From the NCBI GenBank assembly GCA_963693365.1, contig CAVNZM010000006.1, forward strand, positions 11,408,001-11,472,000: DNA of 64,000 nucleotides, written 5' to 3'. Positions 49,743 to 61,200 of this stretch are shown here, one piece after another. The notes under the pieces are model-generated. The model saw nothing but the letters and a program-made list of their open reading frames with translations, did no database searches and had not been told where the DNA came from. The translations under genes were made by a program, and so were the position numbers. Numbering within the stretch: position 1 is the stretch's first letter; each line of letters begins with the position of its first letter. This DNA is from Amoebidium appalachense (lineage: Eukaryota > Ichthyosporea).

Positions 49743-52700
49743 ATGACTGACAAACCGTCGTATATCAACCTTCCAATATGGAATCCGTCCGAGAAACGAG
49801 ACGAGAAACGTCTTAATTATTTCGAGTGGGAGCCACTCATTCACCGGTTCATTAGAACAACCATTGCCGAGAAATTCGTTGACGCTATCAAGAGGCCACA
49901 GTGGGTTGACGGCGCTGAAGTCAACCAGTGGCTAGGCTACACCACCAAGGACTCCTACAAGAAAGCTTCCGACGTCCTCGACCAGATCCTCAACCAGTCC
50001 GTCCACCCGACCGAGCTCTACGACTCCGGCCGGATGCAAGACGGTGTCCACGGTGGTGAAGTCTTCCACAACCTACGTATGGCGTATGTAGCAGAGAAGG
50101 AGGCCCGAGTCACCCAGATTCAAGTCACCTTCGAGGAGCTTGAACTACGAGACTACCCCAACGTCACAGCATACCTCACCCGTCTCCAACGTCTGGCTAC
50201 GACACTTGCCTGCCTCGACGAGCCCGTCCAGCACAAGGATGTCGTACGTAAGTTCTTCCTCCACCTCAGGAAGAACACAGCCCTGGTCTGCTCCGACATT
50301 GAACGTCTCTGCTCCGACTACTGGATGAACAACAAGGCCTACCCGTCCTTCAACATGCTCATCAGTGACATCCGAGGAGCTGAAATCCGTGCCGGCCTCA
50401 TCGACGCAGGCACTGGTGCAACCGTCAACAACCGTCCCCTCCGTGCACTCCAGAGCAGAGTGCTTCCCCCCGGTGACCTCCGTAACCGTATTCCTCGACG
50501 TGAGCATACACCTCACCGATGCCCGTCCCGTTCCCGTGATCCTCGTCCGTCCTCCAAGTCACCCGGCCCCCGTTCAACTTCCCCTTACCACCGTGGTAAC
50601 AGGGACAACCGTAACCGACAGCACAACACCAATAGTGTGAAGTGTTCCTACTGCCATGAGCCCCACCACATCACAGCATGCCCGGAGCCTGGCTGTACAG
50701 TTGCTCGTCGTGCCAAGCAGGAGAAAGGTGACAAGAGTGTGAAATTTGCACTCATCTCCTCCACCGGCACACCTGACAGTAACGACCCCGTCTGGGACAG
50801 TGCTTGTAATGCACACATCTGCCCCATCAAGGAGTATTTCTCCTCCCTTACCCCGTGTCCTCCCACCCCCATTCACGGCCTCGGCACAGTCAATGCCAAA
50901 CAACGTGGCATCATCAACATGACACTGCACTACAACGGCCACCCAACACCGTGCAGCATCAATGCTTACTACGTACCCGAGGCACCGTCTTTCCTCGTGT
51001 CTACCTCCATGGCCTCAGCTGCCGGCCTCCTAGGTCATTGTGACGATACAGACAACCACCCGTCGTTCCTCTACAGCCGTAATGGTGACATCATTACAGA
51101 TCTCACCCCCCTCGACGGTCTCTACTACATCACTGACTATGTGATTGAGACTCCTAAACACCCGGGGGTCCAAGCCTACACAGCAAGGACTCAACCACCC
51201 GACGACCTCACCCTTTGGCACAACCGTCTCGGCCACCGTGCCCTCTCCACCGTCACCAGGATGGCCAAGGATGAGCTTGTCATCGGCATGCCCCCCTCCC
51301 TCAAGTCACCCGACAACAGTGACTGCTTCGGCTGCATGTCTGGCAAGACCACCAAGGCCCCCTTTCCCGGCACCCGTTCCAAGTTCACCATTCCCGGTGC
51401 TAAGTGGCACCTGGACTTCTTCGAAGCTCCCTGTGCTTCCTACGGAGGCTACAAGGTTGCTCTGGTGTGTGTTTGTGATGCCACCGGTTACACCACCGTG
51501 TTCCCCCTCTACAACCGTGGTGAAACCCTCAGCCACATTCAGTCTCTCGTTGAAACCATCGAACGTCAGACACCTGAGATCGTCACCCATCTTCGGTTTG
51601 ACTCCGGCTCTGAGTTCACCTCCAAGGACACCGAGGCCTACTGCAAGCAGAAAGGCATCATCATGGAGTTTGCCCCCGTCGACACACCACAACACAACGG
51701 TGTTGTTGAACGGAAGATGAGAGAACTGCAAGAGACAGTCCGTTGCTTCCTCCATGCCGACAAGGACCAACCTCTCTCTCCCAAGTTGTGGGTTGCTGCT
51801 CTCAAGCATGCAGGCTACATCATCAACGTCACACCGTCATCTGCTGCCAACGGCAACACTCCCTTCGAGGCCTTCCACGGCTTCAAACCCGACGTCTCCC
51901 AGCTCCACGTGTTCGGCTCCCCTGCCTATGTGCATGTTCCCCGGTCAAAGAGGAACAAGCTGGCATCAACCGTCAGAGTCGGCACCTACGTCGGCTGGGA
52001 CCTACCCTCCAAGGCACACAAGATCCTCGACCATGCCAGCAACCAAATCAAGATCTGCCGTGATGTGATCTTCGACGAGTCGAAATTCACGAGCAGCACC
52101 AATCAGGTCTCCGTTCCCCCCAAACCCGATCTGCCGACATTGGACCCCCCCTCCGACGACGACTATGAAACTCCGTCTGTGGTCATCTCCCAACCGTCCT
52201 GGCACAACCAACCAGCCCCGGTTGAACCCGTGCCTCCCCCGAGCCCCCCCCCCCACTGGCCAACAACCCTTGCTGCCGGCCCCCCCCGTTGCTGTGCATC
52301 AACCCGGCTACATGACTCCGGTTCGTCCTGGGTCCCCCACCTTCCACTCGGCCTCGAGCAGCCCTGTGGACACCGATGCCCCCCTCACCACCGGTCCTAT
52401 TCCTGGCTTCCATGCCCCTATCCCGGCCTCCACCACCTACCCGGCCACCACCCCCCTCAAGGACCCCCCCAAGCCCAACCTTCGTCGGTCTACACGTCTC
52501 ACCAAGACTCCAACGGCACTGGTCAGCATCGTAGCACCGACCATCAACATTGACCAGCTCCCCAAGGGCATTCAAAAGCTTTGCAACGGTCCCAACGGTG
52601 ATGCCGTCATAGCTGCCCTCACCTCCGAGTACCAAGCCTTCATCACCAAGGATGTCTTCACCATTGTTGACCCTGGTGCCAACATCATCAAGTTCAAGTG

Positions 52701-52826
52701 GATTGTGACTGAGAAAGTCCTCAACTCAGCCGGTGACACCAAGATCAAAGCTCGTGGTGTTGCAAAGGGCTTCACTCAAGTCTACGGTGTTGACTACTGT
52801 GACACCTCTTCCCCCGTGGTGATGTC
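49743..52826 (+). CDS. Copia A gag-pol, N-terminal part (gag, protease, integrase, start of RT)
   Basis: The ATG at 49743 lies 75 bp after the LTR. Gag occupies about the first 290 codons and ends in a basic region and the CCHC-like CSYCHEPHHITAC, one residue shorter than the canonical CX2CX4HX4C. The protease follows with VWDSACNAHICP, which has DSA rather than DSG. The integrase has the LWHNRLGHRAL...CFGC zinc motif and the catalytic Asp, Asp and Glu in WHLDFFE, LRFDSGSEF and GVVERKM. An 11-C run at 52244-52254 shifts the frame; the downstream frame (PTGQQPLLPA onward) carries the RT N-terminus (FKWIVTEKVLNS, KARGVAKGFTQ) up to the insertion of element B after SPVV. Degradation is thus one frameshift plus one insertion. 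Confidence 0.92.
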
Positions 52827-53564
52827 TGTTGGACATTGTGTTCATAGAAGCTAGTTCTAGTGCACGTTGTTCCTTCTGTAAGTCAGAAATGATTGCATCT
52901 TGTGAGGCCAACCTCTGCTCCAGTAGTTGGACTAGTTGCTGCAACTGTAAGTTGTCAGACATAGTGTCGTGTATGATGGGTAACTAGTCTATGTGTTTTG
53001 TGCACTGAAAACGACAGTAGAAAAGTGTAAATCAAACATTCTGCTTTTTATATAGTCGTTGGCCACCTCATGGTGGCCTCGTGTGCACCCTGGTGGTGGG
53101 CCATGTACAGCATGGCCGAAAAGAGAGCACAATGAAAACAAGTCGTTAAAGATATAAAAGTTAACTGTGCACGTTGAGTGGCTAGTTAACTTGCACTAAA
53201 GCACACAAATAAACGTGTTTAACACACCAATTGCAGTTAAACGTAAATCTTACTTCACACAACTAAAAATATTCTGAGAATATCCGGGAATAAAGCACAC
53301 TACCACTCTAAGAATAGAATCCTGTGGCAAATATAGACATGACATCATCTGAACCGGGAATATTAATTAATGAGCACAATTAGCACGTTGCTAGTGAAGC
53401 TCGTCATTGGTACAGTTTTGGCTCAAACATATAACTACCATATATGAATATGACCGTAAACAAAAAACTCTATGCACTCGAGTGAGTGTTGAAACAATTA
53501 TTCAATTGCTCAGAAACTTTCTCTAACAGACATTGCTAGCCGGGAGTACCAGTGTACTCCAACA
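52827..53564 (-). repeat. 3' LTR of copia element B
   Basis: This 738-bp LTR contains a second copy of the first 45 gag codons (minus strand from 52962), which is simply LTR sequence and not a separate gene. The adjacent polypurine tract is GAGTAGGGG (53565-53573 on the minus strand). A similar TTGAGTAGGGGAATC occurs about 80 bp further upstream in the element (53650-53664). Confidence 0.93.
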
Positions 53565-53749
53565 CCCCTACTCAATTGGATAATTGTGGTATGAATTAAT
53601 GCAACTGAGCTCGAGTGCTTCAGGTGCACAAAATACAGACAATAAAGATTCCCCTACTCAATTTTAGTATGGTACACGTAGTTGCACAGTCGGATGCAAC
53701 TCTCTCCCCCCCTTGAAGTATGAGGGCGCAGTTGGTTGATGACGGGTGC

Positions 53750-56700
53750 TCAGCACATGTTGAGCATCCCCACGGCCTTGGTGAAGAAAGAGGCAGACAG
53801 GGCCTTGGTGAACATGTCGGCCTTGTTGTCAGCAGAAGCCACCGGGACCACAGTGATGTTGCCCAGCAGGTGATGTTCCTTGACGGAGCAGTAGCGGACG
53901 TCGATGTGCTTGGTCTTGGGCTTAACCCCCAGGGTGTCCAGCAGGGCCCGGGCAGACTCATTGTCCCCATGGATGGGCACCGGGGTGGGCTCATCGATAG
54001 GATTAAGGCCCAGGTCGTCCATCACATAGTTGAGCCAGAGGGCCTCGTTCGTAGCAGCAGACATGGCCACAAATTCAGCCTCAGTGGAGCTGTGGGTGGT
54101 GATGGACTGGAGCCGAGACACCCAGGACACAGGGGAGGAGTTGATGAAGAAGACATAGCCCGTGGTGGAGCGCCGGGTGTCGCGGTCCTCGGCGTAGTCG
54201 GAGTCGGAGTAGCCAACAAGGGTGGGGGGGCCGGGACGGTAGACAATACCCAGGTCGATGGTGGCCAGCAGGTAGCTTACAACTCTGGTAGCCATAGTCC
54301 AGTGGGTGACGGTGGGCGCATGAATGTGTCGAGTAAGGACTCCCAGAGCCTGGGAAATGTCGGGGCGGGTGGTACGCGCAATCCACAGCAGGGCACCGAC
54401 CAGGCTGGCATAGTCCTCCTTCTTGCTGTGGGCTGGGGTCTTGTTGCTTTCACTGGCCTGGCCCGGGACGATGGGGGTCTTGGTGCCGGACATGTGGGTG
54501 AGACGAAAACGGGCAGCCAAGTCGATGATGTGTTGACGATGGCCCAGACGCAGAGACCCGTCCTCCAGCCAGGTAAGAGTGTGCCCGATGAGCAGGGTAG
54601 GACGACCCAGGTCCTTGGCAGAGAAACGAGCATCCAGCTTGGTGAAAAAATCGTCGATGAGCGCATCAGTGGCGGCCGTCACGGTGAAGTCATCCACGTA
54701 GGCAGCAAGGGCAATAAACATTGGGGTCCCGGCATTCTTGATGAACAGGCACGGGTCAGCAGCACTCACAATGAAGCCTTGGTCGAGGAGATGGTCACGG
54801 AGGGCCTCATACCACTGGCGCGGTGCCTGTTTTAGGCCGTAGAGCGCCTTGTGGAGCAAGCCGACAGCATGGGGGGCCGAGGGGTTGACGAAGCCAGGGG
54901 GCTGCTCAATGTAGATGGTCTCGTTGACGGTGCCGTTGAGGAATGCTGTGTTGACGTCGATGTGGCGCAGAGGCAGACCTTGGGCCACGGAGGTAGCCAA
55001 AACCAGCCGGATGGTAGCCAGCGCAGCCACAGGTGACTCGGTGACGAAATAGTCCTGGCCAGGCTGCTGGTAGTTGCCCCGGGCCACAAGCCGGGCCTTG
55101 AAAGCAGTGACGTTGCCGACGTTGTCCTGCTTGACCGTAAAGACCCAGCCGACCGGAATGACAGTGGAGCCATCCTCTGGACGGGGCACAAGGGTGAAGG
55201 TGCCGTTGTCTTCCAGGGCCTTGAGCTCACGGTGTGCAGCCTCCTCCCATTTCAGACGCTGGGGACTCTTGAGTGCAGCCCGGACAGTCTTGGGGACAGC
55301 AATGGTGGAAGCCTTGATGGGTGTTGATGCAGGAGCCGTAGCCTGGGGGGCAAGGGGGGCCGTAGCAGCAGCCACGTTGGCAGTCGGGCCTCGACGTTGG
55401 TCGTTGTACACAGCGCCACTACGGGTCGTCCGGGGGAGCCGATGTGCAGGCTCGGGCAGGATCGGAATGTCCAATTGATCACTCGGCGCTGTCCCATTGG
55501 CTGACAGACGAGACGAATCAGATTGCTGATCATTCCGGACGATGTGATTGGCTGGCTGATTTGACGAATCAGATGACTCCAAAAAATGATGAATTGCCGG
55601 TGCGGTCGACCAATCAGATAGGACATCACGGAGGGGGTGCAGAATAGCAGCCTCGTCGAACTGCACGTCACGGCTGACGGTCATCTTGTGTGCTGCTGGA
55701 ATCCAGACCTTGTAGCCCTTGATGTTAGGAGGGTAGCCCACGAAGATGCCCTTGACGGCACGAGGCGCCAGTTTCGGTGTATCCTGCTGATGGACGTAGC
55801 AGGGAGAGCCCCAGACACGGAGCCGGCTGTAGTCGGGAGGAATGCCGGTCCACAGCAGGGCGGGAGACGATTGGCTGCCGGTGGCTCGCGACGGGAGCAT
55901 GTTGCGTATAAAAGCCGCGGTCACAGCTGCCTCGGCCCAGAATCCCACCGGAAGGCCGGACTGCTGCAGGAGTGCCCGAACCATGTCGAGGAGGGTCCGG
56001 TTCAGTCGTTCAGCAGTCCCATTCTGTTGAGGAGAGCCGGTGGTAGTGATCTGATGGCGAATGCCGTGCTCACGGTTGTAGTCCCCGAAGGCCGTGCCCA
56101 TGTACTCGCCCCCCCGTCGGACTGAAACACCTGCATGGGAACACCGTGTTGGGTAACCGCCGCCTTGTGGTACGTCACATATGCAGCCAGTGTGTCCGAC
56201 TTCTTGACGAGGGGCATGGCCGTGGTGTGGCCGGTGAATTCGTCGTGGAACGTCGCCAAGTACTGAGCACCACCGATCGCGGGAGGGAAGGGGCCGCTGA
56301 TGTCGCTGTGAACCTTGGCTAGGACCCGGGGAGCTTGGCTGGTTGATTCGGAGAAGGCAACACGGTGGGCTTTGCCGAGGGCACAGGGCTCACACACACC
56401 CGGAGACTTGGCACCGCCACCCACCAACAGGCCTGCAGACTTGATGACCGAGCGTACAGCGTCAATGCCAGCATGGCCCAGACGGTAGTGCCACGTGTTG
56501 AGGTCGGCAGTAACCTTGAGGATACGCGGAGCAGTGGTGGTTTGGGCGTCCGGGGTTGTGTCCGCGCGCAGAAGAGACACCGCCATGTGGTACAGCTTGG
56601 TGCCGACAGCCGAGCCGGTGGCCAGAATTTGATCGCCGTAGCACAACTTAACGCCGCCGCGGGTGTCAAAGCGGGGTAAAACGCCGTTGGTAGATGCCGT

Positions 56701-58047
56701 GAACACACTGATGAGAGTGTCGGGGATGGAGGGCACGTAGAGTACATCCGTCAGCTGATGCACCGCAGTAACGCCGTCGATGGTGCTGGAAAAGAACACG
56801 TCGCCCACCCCAAGCACTGCACATGCACCCTTGTCGGCTACTTGGACCGTGGAGTAAGGCGCCGCACGCATGTTGACGAACACATCGGGCCGGGGGCACA
56901 CATGGTCAGTGGCTCCAGAGTCGAGGAGCACCTTGTTGGTGCCACAGTCGTTGCTAGACATGAGGAAAGCCCGGGGAGCGGCAGCCCCCCCCTTGCACTG
57001 TGCCGTAGTGTGGGTAGTAGAGGCAGGGTGGTTGATGCAGGACCCAGGCGGGAGGGGACCACCCTTAGGTTTGCGGCCGTTGGCACGGTTGCCCCCCTTG
57101 CACATGGCGGTAGTGTGACTGGTAGACAGTGGGTGGTTGACGCAGGAACCCTTGGGGTAGGTGCTGGCACGGTTGTTGCCAGAGTTGCTGTGTTGGCCGT
57201 TGCCGTTGGGGCACTGAGACTTGATGTGGCCTGGTTTGCCGCAGCCGTGGCAGATGACAGGTTGAGGAGCCCGTGTGGTGAAGGCGGCCGGCCCGGAGCT
57301 GGTAGTCACACGTGCACGTGGGTGGCTGGTCTCATATGCCCGTAGCTGTTGGAGGAGGCCCATCACGGTAGGCTTGGGTGTCATCTTGTAGGCAATGACA
57401 GGCATTTCGTAGTAAGGCACCTTGCCGAGGTCGTTGGTGAGCTTGGTCAGCACTTGAGCATCACCAATTTGTGTGCCGTAATCGGCCAGGCGCCGCACGT
57501 AGCCGCGGAGCTTCATGGCGTATTTCGTCGCGGTGTCCGTAGGTTCAGGCGTAGAATTCATGTACAGCCCGATAAGGTCGTACTGATTGGCCTCAGATTG
57601 CTCCAGGTAGTGGGCAGATAGGGCCGACCATATCTCCGCAGGTGTGGTGGTGCGTGTTAACCCTAGGATACAACGCACATCAACCGAGAGTGCTTGCCAC
57701 AGGTAGGAACGGGCAGTGTCGACCTGTTCACGGGTAGCCGGGTGCTCCGAACTGGGCGCGATGGTGTGGAGAAGACCAGCACCAGAAAGCTGGACATACA
57801 TGGTTTCGGCCCATGTGTGGTAGTCCGTGCCTGAATCATTATCAATGCCAGTGAAGAGAGGGATGTCGACCTTGAACTTGATGGAATCATTACGTGAGGG
57901 GCCCATAACCCTGTTGGACATTGTGTTCATAGAAGCTAGTTCTAGTGCACGTTGTTCCTTCTGTAAGTCAGAAATGATTGCATCTTGTGAGGCCAACCTC
58001 TGCTCCAGTAGTTGGACTAGTTGCTGCAACTGTAAGTTGTCAGACAT
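53750..58047 (-). CDS. Copia B gag-pol polyprotein, one frameshift
   Basis: The ATG at 58047 lies inside the 5' LTR, so about 45 residues are LTR-encoded (LQLQQLVQLLEQRLASQDA, coiled-coil-like). Gag ends in a canonical zinc knuckle CHGCGKPGHIKSQC, followed by two extra Cys/His repeats (GSCVNHPLSTSHTTAMC and GSCINHPASTTHTTAQC). The protease has LLDSGATDHVCP. The integrase has WHYRLGH...CEPCALGK, the first Asp in KVHSDISGPF, and a second Asp in FQSDGG. A 7-base C/G run at 56109-56115 then shifts the frame. The second frame continues with the catalytic Glu (GTAERLNRTLLD), reverse transcriptase with LDV-type HIDVNTAFLNG and YVDD, and RNase H (SDSDYAEDRDTRRSTTGY, SSTEAEFVA, DNESARALL). It ends at TGA 53750-53752. 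Apart from the single-base shift, all domains are present. Confidence 0.92.
57899..57911 (-). other. Primer binding site of element B (initiator tRNA half-molecule type)
   Basis: On the element's strand GGGTTATGGGCCC directly follows the 5' LTR. Its reverse complement, GGGCCCATAACCC, is the anticodon stem-loop of eukaryotic initiator tRNA-Met, with the CAT anticodon. Drosophila copia is known to prime from an internal fragment of the same tRNA. Here the PBS is also coding, since gag reads through it. Confidence 0.75.
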
Positions 58048-58677
58048 AGTGTCGTGTATGATGGGTAACTAGTCTATGTGTTTTGTGCACTGAAAACGAC
58101 AGTAGAAAAGTGTAAATCAAACATTCTGCTTCCCATGTTTGTGACATGGGAGGCACTGCTTTATATAGTCGTTGGCCACCTCATGGTGGCCTCGTGTGCA
58201 CCCTGGTGGTGGGCCATGTACAGCATGGCCGAAAAGAGAGCACAATGAAAACAAGTCGTTAAAGATATAAAAGTTAACTGTGCACGTTGAGTGGCTAGTT
58301 AACTTGCACTAAAGCACACAAATAAACGTGTTTAACACACCAATTGCAGTTAAACGTAAATCTTACTTCACACAACTAAAAATATTCTGAGAATATCCGG
58401 GAATAAAGCACACTACCACTCTAAGAATAGAATCCTGTGGCAAATATAGACATGACATCATCTGAACCGGGAATATTAATTAATGAGCACAATTAGCACG
58501 TTGCTAGTGAAGCTCGTCATTGGTACAGTTTTGGCTCAAACATATAACTACCATATATGAATATGACCGTAAACAAAAAACTCTATGCACTCGAGTGAGT
58601 GTTGAAACAATTATTCAATTGCTCAGAAACTTTCTCTAACAGACATTGCTAGCCGGGAGTACCAGTGTACTCCAACA
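57912..58677 (-). repeat. 5' LTR of copia element B
   Basis: This 766-bp LTR differs from its partner by about 30 extra bases at 58131-58160 (replaced by 2 T in the other copy). They include the palindrome CCCATGTTTGTGACATGGG, just downstream of the TATA-like CTATATAAAG on the element's strand. The gag ATG lies 136 bp before the LTR's inner end. Confidence 0.93.
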
Positions 58678-59958
58678 ATGTCCTCCTCCGTCCGTGCCCT
58701 CCTTGCCATCGGTGTGGACGGCAACCATGAGATTCATCAACTCGACGTCTCAACTGCCTTCCTCAACAGTCCTCTTCAAGAAGACATCTACATTGAGCCA
58801 CCACCTGGCTTCATCACCCCCGGCAACGAACACAAGGTCTGGAAACTTAAGAAGGCACTCTACGGCCTCAAGCAAGCATCACTGGCCTGGTATGAGTACT
58901 TCGACAAGGTCCTCCTTGCTCACGGTCTCGAACGTCTCCGTTCAGATCCATGTGTCTACATCAAGACCTTCCCCAACGGTGACATCATCCTCACTGGCAA
59001 CTATGTGGACGACGTCATCATCATCTGCACGGCCAACTCTTCCCACACCAAGGATCTAGTAGACCACATCATGAAGTCAGCTCTCTGCAAGGTTGACCTT
59101 CCCGACATCTTCCTTGGCACCCAGCTCATCCACACCCCCGGTCACCTCAAGCTGCTTCAACAATCCTACATCAACGACATCGTCAGAGACTTCAACCTCA
59201 ACGATGCCCACCCCAAGGCTACTCCCATTCCCGTCGGCACCGTCATCACCATCAACGAGAACGACTCACCACCCATCAATGTTCCCTACCGTGAACTACT
59301 CGGCCGTCTTTTGTGGGTTGCTCGTTGTTCCCGGCCTGACATCTCCTTTGCCATCGGCTACCTCGGTAGATTCAGTGCCAACCCCACCAAACTTGCATGG
59401 GAATGTCTACTCCGTGTAGTTCGGTACCTCATCGGCACTTCCAACCTCGGCCTTCACTACGACAAGTCTGCTTCCGACGACAACACCCCCTTGCTGGAGT
59501 GTTATTCTGATGCTGACTTTGCCAACTGCCCCAACACCCGTCGTTCAACCACCGGATACGTCATCTTCTTCAAGGGCATACCCATCACATGGTATTCGAA
59601 GCTGCAGTCCATCACGGCAACATCCACCACCGAGGCTGAGCTTCTGGCCATCAATGCTGCTGTTCAAAACGTCATCTGGCACCGTGATCTCCTCCGTGAA
59701 CTCGGCTACCCGATGACCGACCCCACCCCCGTCTACTGTGACAACCAGTCCACCATTGCCCTCCTGCACACCAACAGCATCAAGCACCGGACCAAACACA
59801 TTGCAGTCCGTTACCACAACACGAAGGACTACATCAAGAGTGGGGATGTGGTCGTCACCTACGTGTCCAGCAAAGACAACGTGGCTGACATCTTCACCAA
59901 GCCCCTGCCCGGGCCCTCCCACGAGCAGCACCGTGATTCACTCAGTCTTCGTGACTGA
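58678..59958 (+). CDS. Copia A pol, C-terminal part (RT and RNase H)
   Basis: This is the continuation of element A after the insertion of B. The first five bases (ATGTC) are the target duplication. Reverse transcriptase continues with QLDVSTAFLNSPLQEDIYIE, KALYGLKQASLAWYE and the catalytic NYVDDV. RNase H has ECYSDADFANCPNTRRSTTGY, ATSTTEAELLAI and CDNQSTIALLHT, with RTKHIAVRYHNTKDY near the end. The stop is TGA 59956-59958, followed by a C-run. The ATG at 58678 only looks like a start; it is within the RT domain. Confidence 0.93.
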   Translation: MSSSVRALLAIGVDGNHEIHQLDVSTAFLNSPLQEDIYIEPPPGFITPGNEHKVWKLKKALYGLKQASLAWYEYFDKVLLAHGLERLRSDPCVYIKTFPNGDIILTGNYVDDVIIICTANSSHTKDLVDHIMKSALCKVDLPDIFLGTQLIHTPGHLKLLQQSYINDIVRDFNLNDAHPKATPIPVGTVITINENDSPPINVPYRELLGRLLWVARCSRPDISFAIGYLGRFSANPTKLAWECLLRVVRYLIGTSNLGLHYDKSASDDNTPLLECYSDADFANCPNTRRSTTGYVIFFKGIPITWYSKLQSITATSTTEAELLAINAAVQNVIWHRDLLRELGYPMTDPTPVYCDNQSTIALLHTNSIKHRTKHIAVRYHNTKDYIKSGDVVVTYVSSKDNVADIFTKPLPGPSHEQHRDSLSLRD

Positions 59959-59959
59959 G

Positions 59960-60002
<43 letters not shown>

Positions 60003-60487
60003 TCATCTACAGTGGTCTTCAAGTAGGTTGGGGCCCTGGCCAGTGGTCTACACATCACCGTGTAGAGACACCTCCCAACGAAAGTCTACTGCTGTCTTCA
60101 TCGATCTTCAGTGTGTGCATCTTCAGTGGGGATTTCTTCTCCACCATCCGTCGTTTATTTATATACCATCATATATATAATGTATAAATCATTAGCCACC
60201 AACACGTCACACATACACTAGTTGTTTCTTCTATATATATTTATATATCATCATTGGCTACCGTCATCTTCCGAGTCTTCAGAGGCAACCGTCGTTGTGT
60301 GCTTCTTCCGTTTTGGTTTTCTGAAGTTCCCCGGCTTGCACCTCCAAGTCTTCTCCAATTGTCTTCTCGAGTGGGGAAACTTGACTGTGACTTCACGGCA
60401 CCTACTTCTACATGTGTGAGGGTCTTAACATCAACAGTCACATCAACAAACTTCACGAGAACCCAACTTCCAACCCTTGAGTGGGGA
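59959..60487 (+). other. Copia A 3' untranslated region and polypurine tract
   Basis: After a C-run (about 59963-59999), about 490 bp separate pol from the 3' LTR. The tract GAGTGGGGA at 60479-60487 directly precedes the LTR and is the likely plus-strand primer. Near copies occur at 60369 (GAGTGGGGA) and 60123 (CAGTGGGGA). Confidence 0.75.
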
Positions 60488-61195
60488 TGTCATCTTCACT
60501 TGATTCTCAGCAAGACTTAGAAGTTGAGTTTGGTATTTATTTATTAGTTGTTGTAGTTTGTTTCCTTTTCCTTTCTTCATTTCTTTCTTTCTTTTCCGTT
60601 TCCGTGTACACGACATCTTAGATCTGTGTACGTATCGACATACTTAGCTCGCGCACACGTATTGTCGTTTGCGTCAAAATCTATATATGTCATCCAATCA
60701 TATCTCGTTTGTATTTTCCCAAATATAGTAACTTACATTCCTTTCTCATTCCTTTCCCACGACGTAGCATTGTGCTATGTTCTTCAACTATTAGGAATAA
60801 TTATATTTAGACGTGTTATGATAAGAACATGTATAAATATATGTTATGAATTAATAGTTACGTAAGTGGTTTCATTTTATTAAATGTTTCCGTGCTTTTA
60901 TTAGAAGTTTCTTTCATTAGAGGATTGAGTTTTATATTCTAAATGTCGACAGACATTTTATTCGATATATTTTACACTCATAGTTTTCATTCTTTTGATT
61001 GGTTTATCGTTTCACATTCCCAAGTATAAAAAGGACCTCATCTTGAAATAAATCACAAGCAGTCGTATTCATTTCCTATGGTTCCAGAAATCGTTCCTCC
61101 TCTCCGGTTGTGTTTATCCCGTGTGTCTCTGTGTTGTGTATATCATAACACCCATCTGTGCTCTCTGCTTCTCCGTTTACCCACACAAAATAACA
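60488..61195 (+). repeat. 3' LTR of copia element A
   Basis: The 708-bp direct repeat of 48960-49667 is identical as far as can be read by eye, ending ACACAAAATAACA and followed by the target duplication CCCCA. Confidence 0.95.
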
Positions 61196-61200
61196 CCCCA

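Larger units (their letters stand above)
52827..58677 (-). mobile_element. Ty1/copia retrotransposon B, nested in A in antisense
   Basis: The element is flanked by the duplication ATGTC (52822-52826 and 58678-58682), which falls within A's reverse transcriptase. The LTRs begin TGTTGGA and end TCCAACA. They are 738 bp (52827-53564, its 3' LTR) and 766 bp (57912-58677, its 5' LTR) and seem to differ only by one net 28-bp indel. Gag-pol runs on the minus strand from 58047 to 53750. The proteins are clearly different from those of A, so B is another family. It inserted after A. Confidence 0.95.
48955..61200 (+). mobile_element. Ty1/copia retrotransposon A with nested element B
   Basis: Element A spans 48960-61195 with LTRs of 708 bp at each end and the target duplication CCCCA at 48955-48959 and 61196-61200. 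By eye the two LTRs look identical, which implies a recent insertion. Its gag-pol frame is split by element B (52827-58677, opposite strand) and by a one-base frameshift. Removing B and one copy of its 5-bp duplication removes 5856 bases, a multiple of three, so A's reading frame would be continuous at that point. The total length without B is about 6.4 kb, normal for copia elements. Confidence 0.95.

Noticed and set aside
52726-52962. Short gag-like gene on the minus strand
   Set aside because: It is the copy of the LTR-encoded gag start within element B's 3' LTR and runs into element A sequence.
58678-58700. Independent 426-codon RT/RNase H gene starting at 58678
   Set aside because: The ATG is partly the target-site duplication and lies inside the RT domain; the frame is the continuation of element A's pol.
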